A stretch of DNA of 64,000 nt from Warburgia ugandensis (lineage: Eukaryota; Streptophyta; Magnoliopsida; Canellales; Canellaceae). The translations under genes were made by a program, and so were the position numbers. Positions 37,421 to 47,318 of the stretch are shown here, piece by piece; the stretch's first letter is position 1, and every line of letters begins with the position of its first letter. The notes beneath the pieces were generated by a model. The model searched no databases. It saw only the letters and a list, made by a program, of their open reading frames with translations, and had not been told where the DNA came from. The stretch is from positions 33,923,217 through 33,987,216 of the forward strand of contig CP141139.1 in NCBI GenBank assembly GCA_035236585.1. Direction: 5' to 3'.

Positions 37421-37448
37421 GAGCTAAAAGAGGGTTCTGGAGGGGGCT

Positions 37449-37518
37449 CTCACCGCCTTTGAATGGCGGTGGAGAAACCTCCAGAATGGCGGTGATTTCT
37501 CCTCCAATCACCGCCATT
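37449..37518 (-). promoter_or_regulatory. GGCGGT inverted-repeat array upstream of the TATA box
   Basis: Four copies of a CACCGCC/GGCGGTG motif in alternating orientation within 70 bp. They include a perfect 13-base inverted repeat (37485-37497 AATGGCGGTGATT and 37506-37518). The array lies about 30-100 bp upstream of the TATA box in the LTR's sense direction. Confidence 0.6.
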
Positions 37519-38548
37519 CTAGAACCCTCTAGAGGTTGAAGATGAAGGGGTGCCCGTATCAAAACGGGCCCTTGTGTTTTGTAGCTAAATCCGTTTTTTA
37601 ATAAAATTACATTTTTGCCCCTGATCTTCAAAGGGCCATAACTTGCTCATTTTAACTCCGTTTTGGGTATTTTGGTCTTGTTGGATTCCTTTTTCCGAGA
37701 CGCATCTAATGGTACCATTTTCAGGACCAAGTTTCTGGGTTCAGTCAGGGCGAATAGTGAAATGACCAAAATGCCCTTATCTTCAAAACTGAACTTTTCA
37801 TTGGATTTTAATATTACAAAAATTGGGGTCATTACAGGTAAGGAGATGGTTCGGTTCTCTTCCTCTCTCCTTGGGTGAACTTTGATTCTCTATCTCAAGT
37901 TGCTAATCTCCTATTGTAGAGAAAGCCCGACGGAGAGAGATGGGTGCTGGAGATGTAGCCTATGGTTCGGGTCTTCTCAATGGGGAAGAGGTAGAGAGGG
38001 AAAAAGAGGAGGAGGACGAGGAGGACGAGGAATGGTGCAACTGCTTTCACTATGCTTTTTCAAATCTCCACCTATGGTTCTTCCCCTTTTCTTCCGAATT
38101 TTCTTCTTCTATAAATTTCTTAGGATTTTCTTTCTAAACACCCTCCTACAAATTCCACTATGTTAGCTCCCCATTTCTTTGGTTGGTTTCCTTTTTAATT
38201 TGTTTTCCAATTAAGAAATTATCTCATGATCCATCTTGCCTTGATAGTGATTTGGTTCATTGATTTGATTCCAACCATTCAATACTCTTTGGGATGATTT
38301 AGCACCATTAAATTTGATCTGAGCTATCCACTTCTAAATTTGGTTGAATTTCAAAACATAAGACTAAATTAGAATCATCTAAACCTTACATTACACATAT
38401 GATTAGCTCTAATGATTATCTCGCTGTTAAATTTTACAAATCAATAGTTGATGATCAATTGGAGCTGGAATTCATATTTTATCTAAAAAGTACAAATTTG
38501 ATCATTTAAATGATATAATTAAATGCTAATTTTAGGGTACACTTAACA

Positions 38549-38556
38549 TACCCCCA
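38549..38556 (-). other. polypurine tract of the gypsy element
   Basis: On the minus strand GGTTGGGGGTA immediately precedes the LTR start TGTTAAG, and CTCGGGACTAGCAA lies just upstream, as in Athila/Tat elements. Confidence 0.7.
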
Positions 38557-38829
38557 ACCAGCATTTTGCTAGTCCCGAGAAAAACATGCAAAAAACCAAT
38601 CATAATATTCCAAAAATTATTTTCAAGTCAACTCCTCTTTTATTCAGAGAATTATCTTCAATTAAGATATATGTTTTGACCTCAATCCTCACAATTAGTC
38701 ATACACTCAGAAATATAATCTTTCAGATAAAGGGTTCAAACCATATTATGTAAGCAGAAGTAATAAAAATAAATTTATCTCACATATATTCATGAAGAAT
38801 AGGAGTTACTAAGAAATTTGAGTTTGGCA

Positions 38830-39200
38830 GCTCATCCAAAAGAGACTTGAAAATTTCCTCATTAAGAAGGAAAGGAGACCTTAAAAAGTTCCTCATCAGG
38901 GAAAGTATTTTTAATTAGCAACTCATCCAAAGGTTTTGCTAGGACTAGACGAGACAAGTGGTCAGTTACAACATTCTCTATTCTTTTTTTATCTTTTATC
39001 TCAATGTCAAACTCTTGGAGTAGAACATTCCATTTAATTAGTCTAGGCTTAGCAAAAGAAGATACTTAATGGTCGAATGATAAGTGAATATGATTATTTT
39101 ATATTCAATCAAGTAAGACTTGAATTTACTGAACACAAAGACAACTACTAAGAGTTCTTTCTCTATAGTGGAATAGTTCATTTGAGTTCTATCTAAGGTC
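38830..39200 (-). pseudogene. gypsy RNase H remnant
   Basis: Minus-strand translation shows RTQMNYSTIEKELLVVVF (about 39190-39137) and KFKSYLIEY, then [17 protein letters not shown] with [17 protein letters not shown] (about 39045-38950). These are the end blocks of the gypsy RNase H domain. The expected integrase (zinc finger HHCC and DDE core) does not follow. Confidence 0.8.
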
Positions 39201-39379
39201 CTACTTGCATAGTAGATGGCATATGGATTTTTCTCTTTCCTCTACCCTAGTATAGCTCCTACAAGAAAATTACTATCATCACACATGATTTCAAAGGGTA
39301 AACTCCAGTCAAGTGGTTGCATGAAAAGCACAGCAATTAACTTGTCTTTCAACTTTGCAAAGGCTTCATGACAGTCATC

Positions 39380-40240
39380 AGTCCACTCAAAGGGGTAACC
39401 TTTGTAAGGAGGTGACACAATTGTCTAGATATTGCACTAAAATCTTTATGAATCTCCTATAAAATCTTGCATGACCTAGGAAGGAGCAAATGTCCTGAAT
39501 AGATTTGGAGATGGGTAGATCGGTAATTAGATCAACTTTGGCTCTATCTACCTCTATACCTTTGGATGGCACTATGTGGCCAAGGACAATTCCATTAAAA
39601 ACCATGAAATGACACTTTCCCCGATTAAGTACTGAGTTTTTTTTCCTTTAAAATGACTTAATATTTTTCTTAGATTTTTTAGAAATATGTCGAATAAATC
39701 ACCAAAAACAAAAAAAATCATCCATAAAAACCTATAAGATTCTCTCTACCATATCACTAAATATACTCAACATGCAGCGTTGAAATGTGGCAGGAGCTTT
39801 ACATAATCCAAATGGCATTCTTTTCTAAGCAAAAGTTCTAGAAAGATATGTAAAAGTGGACTTTTCTTGATCCTCGAGTGCAATTTCTATATGGTTATGC
39901 CCAAAATAACCATCTCGAAAAAAATAGTGCTGGTGTCTTACAACCCTTTCTAACATCTAATCAACAAAGGTTAAAGGAAAATGGTCCTTCCTCGTAACAA
40001 CATTCAATTTCCTATAGTCAATGCACATACGCTAACTAGTGGTGACTCTATTGGGGATTAATTCATTATTGACATTAATGATCACTGTCACTCTAGATTT
40101 CTTTGGAACTACCTAGGTTGTACTTACATATTTGCTATCACTTATGGGATAGATAATTCCAACATCAAGTAACTTAAGGACTTCTGCTCTAACCACATCT
40201 TTCATATTAGGATTTAACCTTCTTTACATTGGATGACAAG
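39380..40240 (-). pseudogene. gypsy reverse transcriptase remnant
   Basis: Minus-strand blocks in order: AEVLKLLDVGIIYPISDSKY (about 40190-40130), MCIDYRKLNVVTRKDHFPL (about 40033-39977), MPFGLCKAPATFQRCM (about 39822-39770), the catalytic FMDDF (about 39730-39716), then 39605-39387 with GIVLGHIVPSKGIEVDRAK and SFLGHARFYRRFIK. The order and wording fit Athila/Tat-type RT. Stops, including one just before the FMDDF block, break the frame. Confidence 0.88.
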
Positions 40241-40599
40241 GTTTAGCATCATCATCTAAATATATCTTATGGGTAAAGATTAAAGGGTTAATGCCCTTTA
40301 TATCAGTAATGGTACATCTTATAGCACCTTTGTGTTCCTTTAAAGCATCTATTACTATTCCTCCTAAGATGTTTTTAATTGAGAGAAAATTATCACAAGA
40401 AAAGTCTCTTTTTCTCCTAAATAGGCATATTTTAAATATGATGGTAGAGATTTTAATTCAAGCTTAGGAGATTCTATTGATAATGGAAGAGGAGTGGACT
40501 CCCTCGGCGAAAATCCTTGAAATGAGGTTTCCATTTTTTATTTTTTTTTCCATGATAAGAATAAAATCAAGGAGGACATTAACTTCCTCTATTAATGTA

Positions 40600-41190
40600 T
40601 CCTCATTAAAGTGGGTCAAATAGGCCTCAAGTGGTTTGATAAGAAAGATGAAAGAAATGATCTTGCATAATTGAATTTATCATATTTACACAGTGTAAGT
40701 CATTAGTGATTTCACTAAGTTGCTTACAAATGTTGAAAATATTTAGCTCTAATATCATATTACCAAAGGACAGTTTCATGAAACCATTTTTGTAGTTTGT
40801 TAAGGCATTGGAAATAGGAAAAAATGGCCATCCTAGGATGACTGGTATTTCATTATTTTCATTCACCATCAGTTGTGTATTCAAAACTAAAAAATCTATA
40901 GGGAAGCAGAACTATTCTACTTGAACAAGCACATCTTCTATTACCCTTCTAAGTATCTTCACAGAACAGTAAACTAGCTAGAGAGTAGAAGACATATCTT
41001 TAAGCTCACCCAAACCTAATTGTTCATATATCGAGTATGATAATAAGTTAACACTAGATCCTAAATCAAGAAAAGCTTGATTAATCTTATAGTTGTCAAT
41101 AATGCAAGTAAGGGTGAGGCAAATTGGATCCTTGTATTTTGGCAGTATATAATGTTGAAAAATGGAACTACTTTGCTCAGTCAAAAATGC
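40600..41190 (-). pseudogene. gypsy aspartic protease remnant
   Basis: The minus-strand frame 41184-40978 contains FLDLGSSVNLLSYSIYEQLG. The retroviral-type protease active-site motif D-S/T-G appears here as DLGSS, matching the Athila form DLGASxNL. The frame 40884-40627 has PVILGWPFFPISNALTNYKN and MKLSFGNMILELNIFNICKQ, the downstream ILGRPFL-type block. The two frames are separated by stops. Confidence 0.82.
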
Positions 41191-41799
41191 ATTCTTTTGA
41201 ATATTTAATCTTCTTTTTATGGTGCAATGGTCTTTTAAGAATTTGGCGTATGATGAGATTTGTTTTATTGCACCTAAGATTAATATGTTGATCTTGACTT
41301 ACTTGAAAATATCTAAAATCTCATCATTAGAGGTAGACTTTGGAGCTTAAAGCAACCTATGAGGGAATGGAACAGGAATAGGACAATGGGTCAACAGGTG
41401 AAGTAGGGTCCTCTTTAGAATTTTCTTTAATGGATTTTTCTACCTATTCAGTCTTTGGTGACTCATTTTTCTACATTCTTTTACCACTCCTAAGAATGGT
41501 GACAATCTTAGTCTATTCCATGGTAGAGCTCGATAATGCATTAGATGTATTATTGCTAGCCACATGCACACCCTTAGGGTTTGCTTGTGGTTGAGCTGGA
41601 AGCTTTTCTTTTTCCATATTTTCCATTAGTTGACTTATCATATTTTTCATTTCATTCATAGACTGGTCAGTTTGTTTTAGTTGGACTTCTAATTGAGAAG
41701 TTTTCCTCTCCTAGTTTTGAATCAGTTGATGAATATTATCATCTATAGGCATTTTTATATGGGGGCAAGTAAGGTCCAGGAGTAGAAGGTTAATGAGTT

Positions 41800-42990
41800 T
41801 GGTATGGGGCTAGGGCAAGAAGTCCTTGATTTTGTTGGTTAGGCCGGTATGGGCCAAGTTATGAGACATTGGCATTTGGTCTATTTCTCTAAAATTTGGA
41901 TGATTTCTCCAGTTGGGATTATATATCTTCAAGTATATGGAGAAAGGTCTTTTATAAGTATTAAGTACATTAACCTGATCATGATGCACCTTTGAAATGC
42001 TAGAATGGTAGGACATTCCTGAGTAAGATGTATGATATTTTCATAGATGCTACATACTTGTTCATCCATTTTAGAATTATTCTTTCCCATTTCTATGGCC
42101 TCTAATTTTTTAGCTAAGGATGCTATTTTTTGTTGACATCATCTTTTTCAGACATGACATATATGCCTCCCCTATTAGGTGTGGTAGTGGGCTTAGGTCT
42201 ATCTGGATATTCTACTATTTCTGAGTCAGACAAGGTCTGTGCACTTTTAGCAAGCCATTCCAAATACTCTTTTGCCTCATTTGGTTGTTTATTGAAGAAC
42301 TTACCATTGCACATCATCTCTATGAACTAACACATGTTAAAATTAAGTTCCTTATAGAAGAAGTTAATGATGCACCATGGTTCATAGCCATGATGTGGTC
42401 ATGTGATTCTTTATCCTTCCGAGTAAAGTTCATGATCTTACGACGGAATACATTTGTTTTATGTGTAGGGAAAAACATTTTCAAGAATTCCCTAGTCATT
42501 ACATTCCAAATCCTTATAGAGCCTAATGGCAATGCATTAAACCACATTTTAGCCTTTTCCTTTAAAGAGAAAGGAAAAAGTTTAAGCTTGACAATATCTA
42601 TATCAATGTTTTATGTTCGTTGGGTATTGCATACTTCATCAAACTCTATAAGGTGCAAGAAAGGACTTTTACTATCTAATCCATGGAATTTGAAAAGTAA
42701 TTGGATTACTCCTGTTTTTAATTCTAATGCACCAACATTCTAAGGAAGAATGACACATGATGGGATATTGGTGTGTGTAGGATAAAGGTAGTCTTTTAGA
42801 GTTCTACTACCAAAGTTTTGATATACATCATTATCCCCATGTTCACTCTGTTAGTCTCACTCCCTATTGTTATTTCTTCTCCAATCTCTGTTTGGTAAAT
42901 TATTATTCCTCCATTGGAGGTGGTGGGTCCTCATTTATGATGAGTAGAGGGCCTTGATCACCTCTAATACTACCACGAGGTGAGTTACCC
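41800..42990 (-). pseudogene. gypsy gag remnant
   Basis: The minus strand shows a proline-rich start (PPPPMEE near 42910) and the capsid-like block KMWFNALPLGSIRIWNVMTR with FFPTHKTNVFRRKI (42547-42420). NGKFFNKQPNEAKEYLEWLA and PNRGGIYVMSEKDDVN follow (42317-42123), then YNPNWRNHPNF (about 41920-41890), a gag-end motif of Athila-type elements. Several stops and a shift are present. Confidence 0.82.
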
Positions 42991-44143
42991 TTTGATCATT
43001 CATTAGTCATTGATGGTGACTGATTTGGTTGCATGTCATTTTTGTCGTACTTCACTAACCTTTTAGTTTTGTAGCATATCCAAAAGTGCATACAACAAAA
43101 GCTCTTCTTTTTTTTCTTAAATGGGAAACTTACCCTAGCTAATGCAACCTAATTGCTAATGATAGACAATGATAGAGTACAAAATTTAAACAATCCTAAG
43201 GCTACCAAGCAGACAATTTGATTGTCATGAATTTGTGTGGAGAGAATCTTTTAGATTAGCCTAATCTAATGCTCCTTCTAACCTAACCAACTGCTTCACA
43301 CCCTCCTCGGCTAGTTGTAGGTAGTTTGAGCCATAGAATGTGCTGGTAGAGGTAGTTGTTTAAATACTAGCACTGTCAGTTAGACAGGGCCACTAGAGTG
43401 GCAATGGGTCACCTTCTTCCAAGAGGATCCTACGAGCATGTGATGACCTCTATATGTCTCTTCTAATTGATTTTAAATTAATTTAGAAGGTTGGATTGAG
43501 CACTTGTGACGATTATCTTAGGTGGGCCAAGAGGCAGTGATTAAATCCACCCTTGATCTTGTGGGGTCGGGTACCCTTACTAATTAATTTTTACACTCTT
43601 ATAAATCACCTTAAAAAGATAAGCATGCCTTAAAATGCAATTAAAAATAATAAATAAATAAATTTCCTAAAATTCAAAAGATATAAAATATGCTTTTTAT
43701 ATGCAATTATACTACTAAACAATACAAAATTATTCTAATAATGCAAACCTTAATATAGGAATTTTAAGGAGTGAGGATTGCTCACAGTAGGGTCCTTAAT
43801 AAGATTTTCTCGTACAATGGTGGGACCATTTACATTCAACCTCCATTTCCAGGTTACATAGTCCACCCTTGACCTATATTATTACAACCTTTATAATCAA
43901 TTATGATTAATAAAATATATGATGCTTCCTCACTACAATTCACTCAAAATAAAAAATTTGGCTATCCTAATTGGGATCCTCCTTTTTAAATTTTTTACAA
44001 AATAAAAATAGCAATAAGTACCAAAATTAGGAAATAGAATGACTATACACTAAGAAAAAAATTGAAAAATGCTAAAACAATGCAATTCCTAATTATTTTA
44101 TTTTAAATTTTTTTTATTAAATTTTATAAAAACTCCGTTGAGG
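42991..44143 (-). other. untranslated leader of the gypsy element
   Basis: AT-rich sequence between the primer site and gag. The part 43500-43570 matches the reverse of 32225-32275 in the neighbouring plus-strand element. No gene. Confidence 0.5.
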
Positions 44144-44144
44144 G

Positions 44145-44162
44145 TCTTTGACAACAGCGCTG
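44145..44162 (-). other. degenerate tRNA-Asp primer-binding site
   Basis: On the minus strand CAGCGCTGTTGTCAAAGA corresponds to the TGGCGCCGTTGCCGGGGA site used by Athila/Tat elements, with several changes. Confidence 0.6.
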
Positions 44163-44171
44163 AAAACTTAT

Positions 44172-44798
44172 TGATTGTTTTCTGCAAGTGCAGAGGCTAA
44201 TACAGCTTATGCAAGTGCAGGTCGATCTCACGAAAACTCGACTTAAAATTTTAGAGTTTAAATAAAATTTAATTGACCAAACATTAAATAACAAAAAATT
44301 ATAAACTCAAATCTATTTAACTAATGAAAAGTACACAATTCCAAGTTCAAAAAGACAGAAAATTAAACTAAATAACAAATAAAATTCACTTTTCTAACTT
44401 GATTATGACGGACTTCTTCAAATCTAGTCTCATCAAAGTTAATCAGCCTTCATCAATCTTGCACTCATATCTTTGATTAGGGATTCAAAGGCTAGATTGT
44501 TTAGATTTTTCAAAAATTTGATGATCTAGACTAAGTAAAGATTTTAGATTTTGGATGACTTAGATTGGATTTCTTAATTCATGATTGAAGATCAAGACTA
44601 ATGGATCAGATAAAAATTGTCCTAAGATAATGATTTATGAATTAATTAGAAATATGATGAAAACAAGATAAGAAAATAAAGCGATTCTGTTGATTAAAGC
44701 TAAACTGTTGATTTGATTAGACTTTAATCAAACATGATTTGATTGTTTTATTTCTAATCTAATTCGAGAACAAAATAGAACCTCGATAGGATAAATAT
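44172..44798 (-). repeat. 5' LTR remnant of the gypsy element
   Basis: Aligns from 44255 to 44798 with 34165-34720 (same strand). Similarity ends at about 44798, where unrelated sequence begins, so the LTR start is lost. Confidence 0.75.
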
Positions 44799-45562
44799 GT
44801 AATACGTATAAGACCCATCGAGCGACCACGTGCAGTCGAGGCCCACCATCACGAAAGGGTCCGACTGTGTACCAATTGTAGTAGCCCTCGTCTCAAGGGT
44901 ACATATATTATCTGATTTGGCTGAAGCCTAATGGTTTTACTCTTTGCCGTGTAGAAGACATGCATTACAATGGACATGTTATAATTATCCAATCCTTTTG
45001 CTTCTTGAACTATTAGTTAGACAAAGCTGAAGCTCGAGCAATGACATAAATTATTCCTATTATGCAAAGGTCGGTAGGTTCAAGTTGTAATGGTGCTCTT
45101 ATGTGTAAACGATGTAGCATAGCATTTCTTCGAATTAGAACTTCATCCAAACGCGGCCTTGCTTCCGGAGGTGCTTGTCCTCTAGCAACGCAGAGGTTGA
45201 CGAAGGGAAACCTGTCTAGAAGACACCTACTACCTGTCGCCCGCGCGAGCCATATTAGTCTTCTTCTTGTGCGAGAGAAAGACAAATGGGAGGGAGAGTC
45301 GAATGTATTCCTCTTTTACACTTCTGCAAGTAGGTAGGGGAGCTTCTTCTTTTTCCCTGCATGTGTTTCTCTTCGAAGCAACATTAATTCAAACACCTAG
45401 CTGCACCGACGGTAAAACTTCATCTCGGCCCTTGCTCCTAATTCTCCCTCTTTCTCAACCCAAACAAACAAAATAGTGACAAATCACATAGCTTATAATT
45501 CCTTTTCTCCTTGTATTACTTCTGAAATTCTTCTTAGAGTTACCCTTGCTCGACTTGATAAT
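44799..45562. other. GC-richer segment of unknown origin
   Basis: The base composition rises clearly at about 45120-45300, with CG-rich words such as GCCCGCGCGAGCC. Frames are open on both strands (45013-45285 minus, 90 codons; 45062-45337 plus, 91 codons). The codon texture resembles organellar or recently inserted DNA more than its neighbours. I could not match either frame to a mitochondrial or plastid gene from memory, so origin stays open. Confidence 0.3.
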
Positions 45563-45961
45563 TCAATTTCCTTTGCTATTAGAATAGACTGCTGCGGAAT
45601 GCAAGCTTATTTCACAGCCAACAGGTTCTCCAATCGTCCCAAGATACTCTCGGGATGCAAGTTCTATCGATGGAAGATAAACAATATTAGGGCAGTTTGG
45701 AACTGAAAATACTTCAATATCACAAGAAACGTTGTCCAAGTTCAATACAAATCTTAAGATTTTTGGGCTAAATCTACCAGTAATAACAGTAAAATCATTT
45801 GTGAGTTCCGAAATCACTTTGAGCAAAAACTTAAAGAATTTGCTCTGTACCTTCACTTTCCTGATTTTACAAATTTCTGCACCTCCCACCCTCTCCCAGT
45901 CTCGACCCTTCATCCAGAAGAATAAAGGGGAGAACCCAAAATGTGGGATTCTTGTTTCCAA
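45563..45961 (-). CDS. unassigned 132-residue reading frame
   Basis: An ATG-started minus-strand frame upstream of, and divergent from, the MSL1-type gene. It is not low complexity: a basic N-terminal third (KIRKVKVQSKFFKFLLK) is followed by a mixed hydrophobic/acidic part ending SAAVYSNSKGN. Just past its stop another frame continues with IELSSRARVTLRRISEVIQG, so it may be a frameshifted gene relic or the first exon of a gene read leftwards. No family was recognised. Confidence 0.25.
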   Translation of the reverse strand: METRIPHFGFSPLFFWMKGRDWERVGGAEICKIRKVKVQSKFFKFLLKVISELTNDFTVITGRFSPKILRFVLNLDNVSCDIEVFSVPNCPNIVYLPSIELASREYLGTIGEPVGCEISLHSAAVYSNSKGN

Positions 45962-46497
45962 TTTAAACTAGGATTGAAAGAAGACAAGAACCTTTGCTGG
46001 TTATCTTCTAATGCTGGACATCCCAGAACGATATGTTTACCTTTGTGCTGTGTGCAGACCTTATTGGACTAAGTCAAAGCTAGATCTGTATTTTCCGAAG
46101 TCTGTGATTAATAATAAACGCTAGCTTTGCATTTGTCTAATTCAGATTGAAATTCTTTCTTCTTTCTTCTTTCTTCTACTTCTCTTACGCTTCAGTTTGT
46201 TGATCTTTTCTCACATAACCTTTTTCTTTGTTTCATCTTCACTTGCTAGAGTTTCTCTTCTTTGATGATGACAAAGAATTACTCAGCTTAAGTTTGCATC
46301 CATGTCACGAGTACTGAATAGCTTGCTGCTCCTGGTAATTGCGATTGCTCGCTTGAGAATGGTTTATTTCCTTTTGCTGACGATGACTTGCTCAAAAGCC
46401 TGAGCTTTGCAGTTTGATCAGGTTCTTATACATTTGCTTCATGTGAATAAACAGTGAATCCTAGTGACCGGAGGCTGCTGGTTTTGATCTTCCAGTG
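45962..46497 (+). promoter_or_regulatory. probable promoter and 5' UTR of the MSL1-type gene
   Basis: Contains a TTCTTTCTTCTTTC pyrimidine patch (about 46153-46190), a common feature near plant transcription starts. A possible 5' UTR intron has a donor at 46335 (GGTAATTG) and an acceptor at 46421 (TTGATCAG). No convincing TATA box was found. Limits are uncertain. Confidence 0.4.
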
Positions 46498-47318
46498 ATG
46501 TCTGCAATCAGAATTTATGTTCTGAAGTCACTTTATGCTGGAGCTAATCCTATTTCTAGGATGAAACCTGGTCAGACATCTGGCATGTCCCTGTCAGAAT
46601 GCACCAGGAAGTTTCTTCCAACAGAATCATCTGGTTTAAGTATGTTTAATAAATATAACACCAAAGACTGGGTCTCTGTAGGGGTTTCGAGGAATGCACC
46701 AGATAGAATGCTACTGCTTCCATCTTTTGTTCATAGTTGCTCTTGTAGAAATGATTCTGTGCTCACTTCTTCATCCAAATGTTTACACAATAGTGCAGTA
46801 ATAAGTGACATGCGACATCAAAGAAATATGTTGGTTTCTCTAGGCTTTACTGGTGTGCCATTTCATCAAGCATACTCATCTCATACTGGTAGAGATGGTC
46901 ATCGGGAAGCAGATATTTCAACTGCTGCCACCGCAGGAGAAGATACAAATGTAGTGCGATCTGACTGGATTGATAGTCTTAAACATGCGTGGCAGTCTTC
47001 TTTAGATGCTGCAGTTTATGCAAGTGAAAAGGCCCATGAGGCATATGAGAAAGTCACACCTCATGTTAAGCACTTGATTGATTTGAATCCACATCAAGGT
47101 GTTATTATTCCTGTTGGAGTAACTTCCGGTGCTGCATTATTGGCTTGGTTAATCATGCCCAGGCTCTTGAGGAGATTCCACAACTACTCGATGAGAGGTC
47201 CTGCTGCATTACTATCCGGGAACTTGATGCAAGAACAGATTCCGTATGAGAGAAGCTTTTGGGGTGCTTTAGAAGATCCTGTGCGATATCTTGTCACCTT
47301 CATGGCATTCTCACAATT
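46498..47318 (+). CDS. MSL1: MSL1-type gene, exon 1
   Basis: Codes residues 1-273 plus two bases of codon 274. It holds the presequence, a predicted soluble stretch and the first transmembrane segment (VIIPVGVTSGAALLAWLIMP). The donor GTCAGT follows ...TTCTCACAATT. Reading through the donor gives a stop after six codons (47338-47340). Confidence 0.9.

Larger units (their letters stand above)
35181..37841 (-). mobile_element. solo LTR with GGTAA target-site duplication
   Basis: The LTR proper is 35186-37836 (2,651 bp). Reverse-complemented it starts TGTAATGACCCC and ends GAGTCGTCACA and aligns with both LTRs of the 8181-17030 element. GGTAA at 35181-35185 and 37837-37841 is the target duplication. 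There is no interior, so it arose by recombination between two LTRs of a once complete element. It sits inside the 3' LTR of the gypsy element and is therefore younger than that insertion. Confidence 0.93.
34165..38548 (-). repeat. 3' LTR of the gypsy element, split by a solo LTR
   Basis: Two parts, 34165-35185 and 37842-38548, originally contiguous. On the minus strand the LTR starts TGTTAAGTGTACCC at 38548. Its distal half (34165-34720) repeats at 44255-44798. The extreme end (matching 44172-44254) is not found, so this LTR is truncated or rearranged near 34165. Confidence 0.7.
34165..44798 (-). mobile_element. Athila/Tat-like gypsy element, minus strand, broken
   Basis: Order on the minus strand: 5' LTR piece (44798-44172), degenerate tRNA-Asp primer site (44162-44145), untranslated leader, gag (about 42990-41800), protease (41190-40600), RT (40240-39380), RNase H (39200-38830), polypurine tract (38556-38549) and 3' LTR (38548-34165, interrupted by the solo LTR). 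No integrase is recognisable between RNase H and the polypurine tract. All reading frames are broken. LTR pieces 34165-34720 and 44255-44798 align well, showing both ends belong together. The 5' LTR start is missing beyond 44798. Confidence 0.8.

Noticed and set aside
36894..37421. 175-codon plus-strand open frame
   Set aside because: It is antisense to the solo LTR in its GC-rich part. The equivalent regions of the other two LTRs do not keep the frame, so it is a by-product of few AT-rich stop codons.
42285..42743. 152-codon plus-strand frame
   Set aside because: It is the exact antisense of the gag remnant, whose minus-strand reading has clear family motifs.
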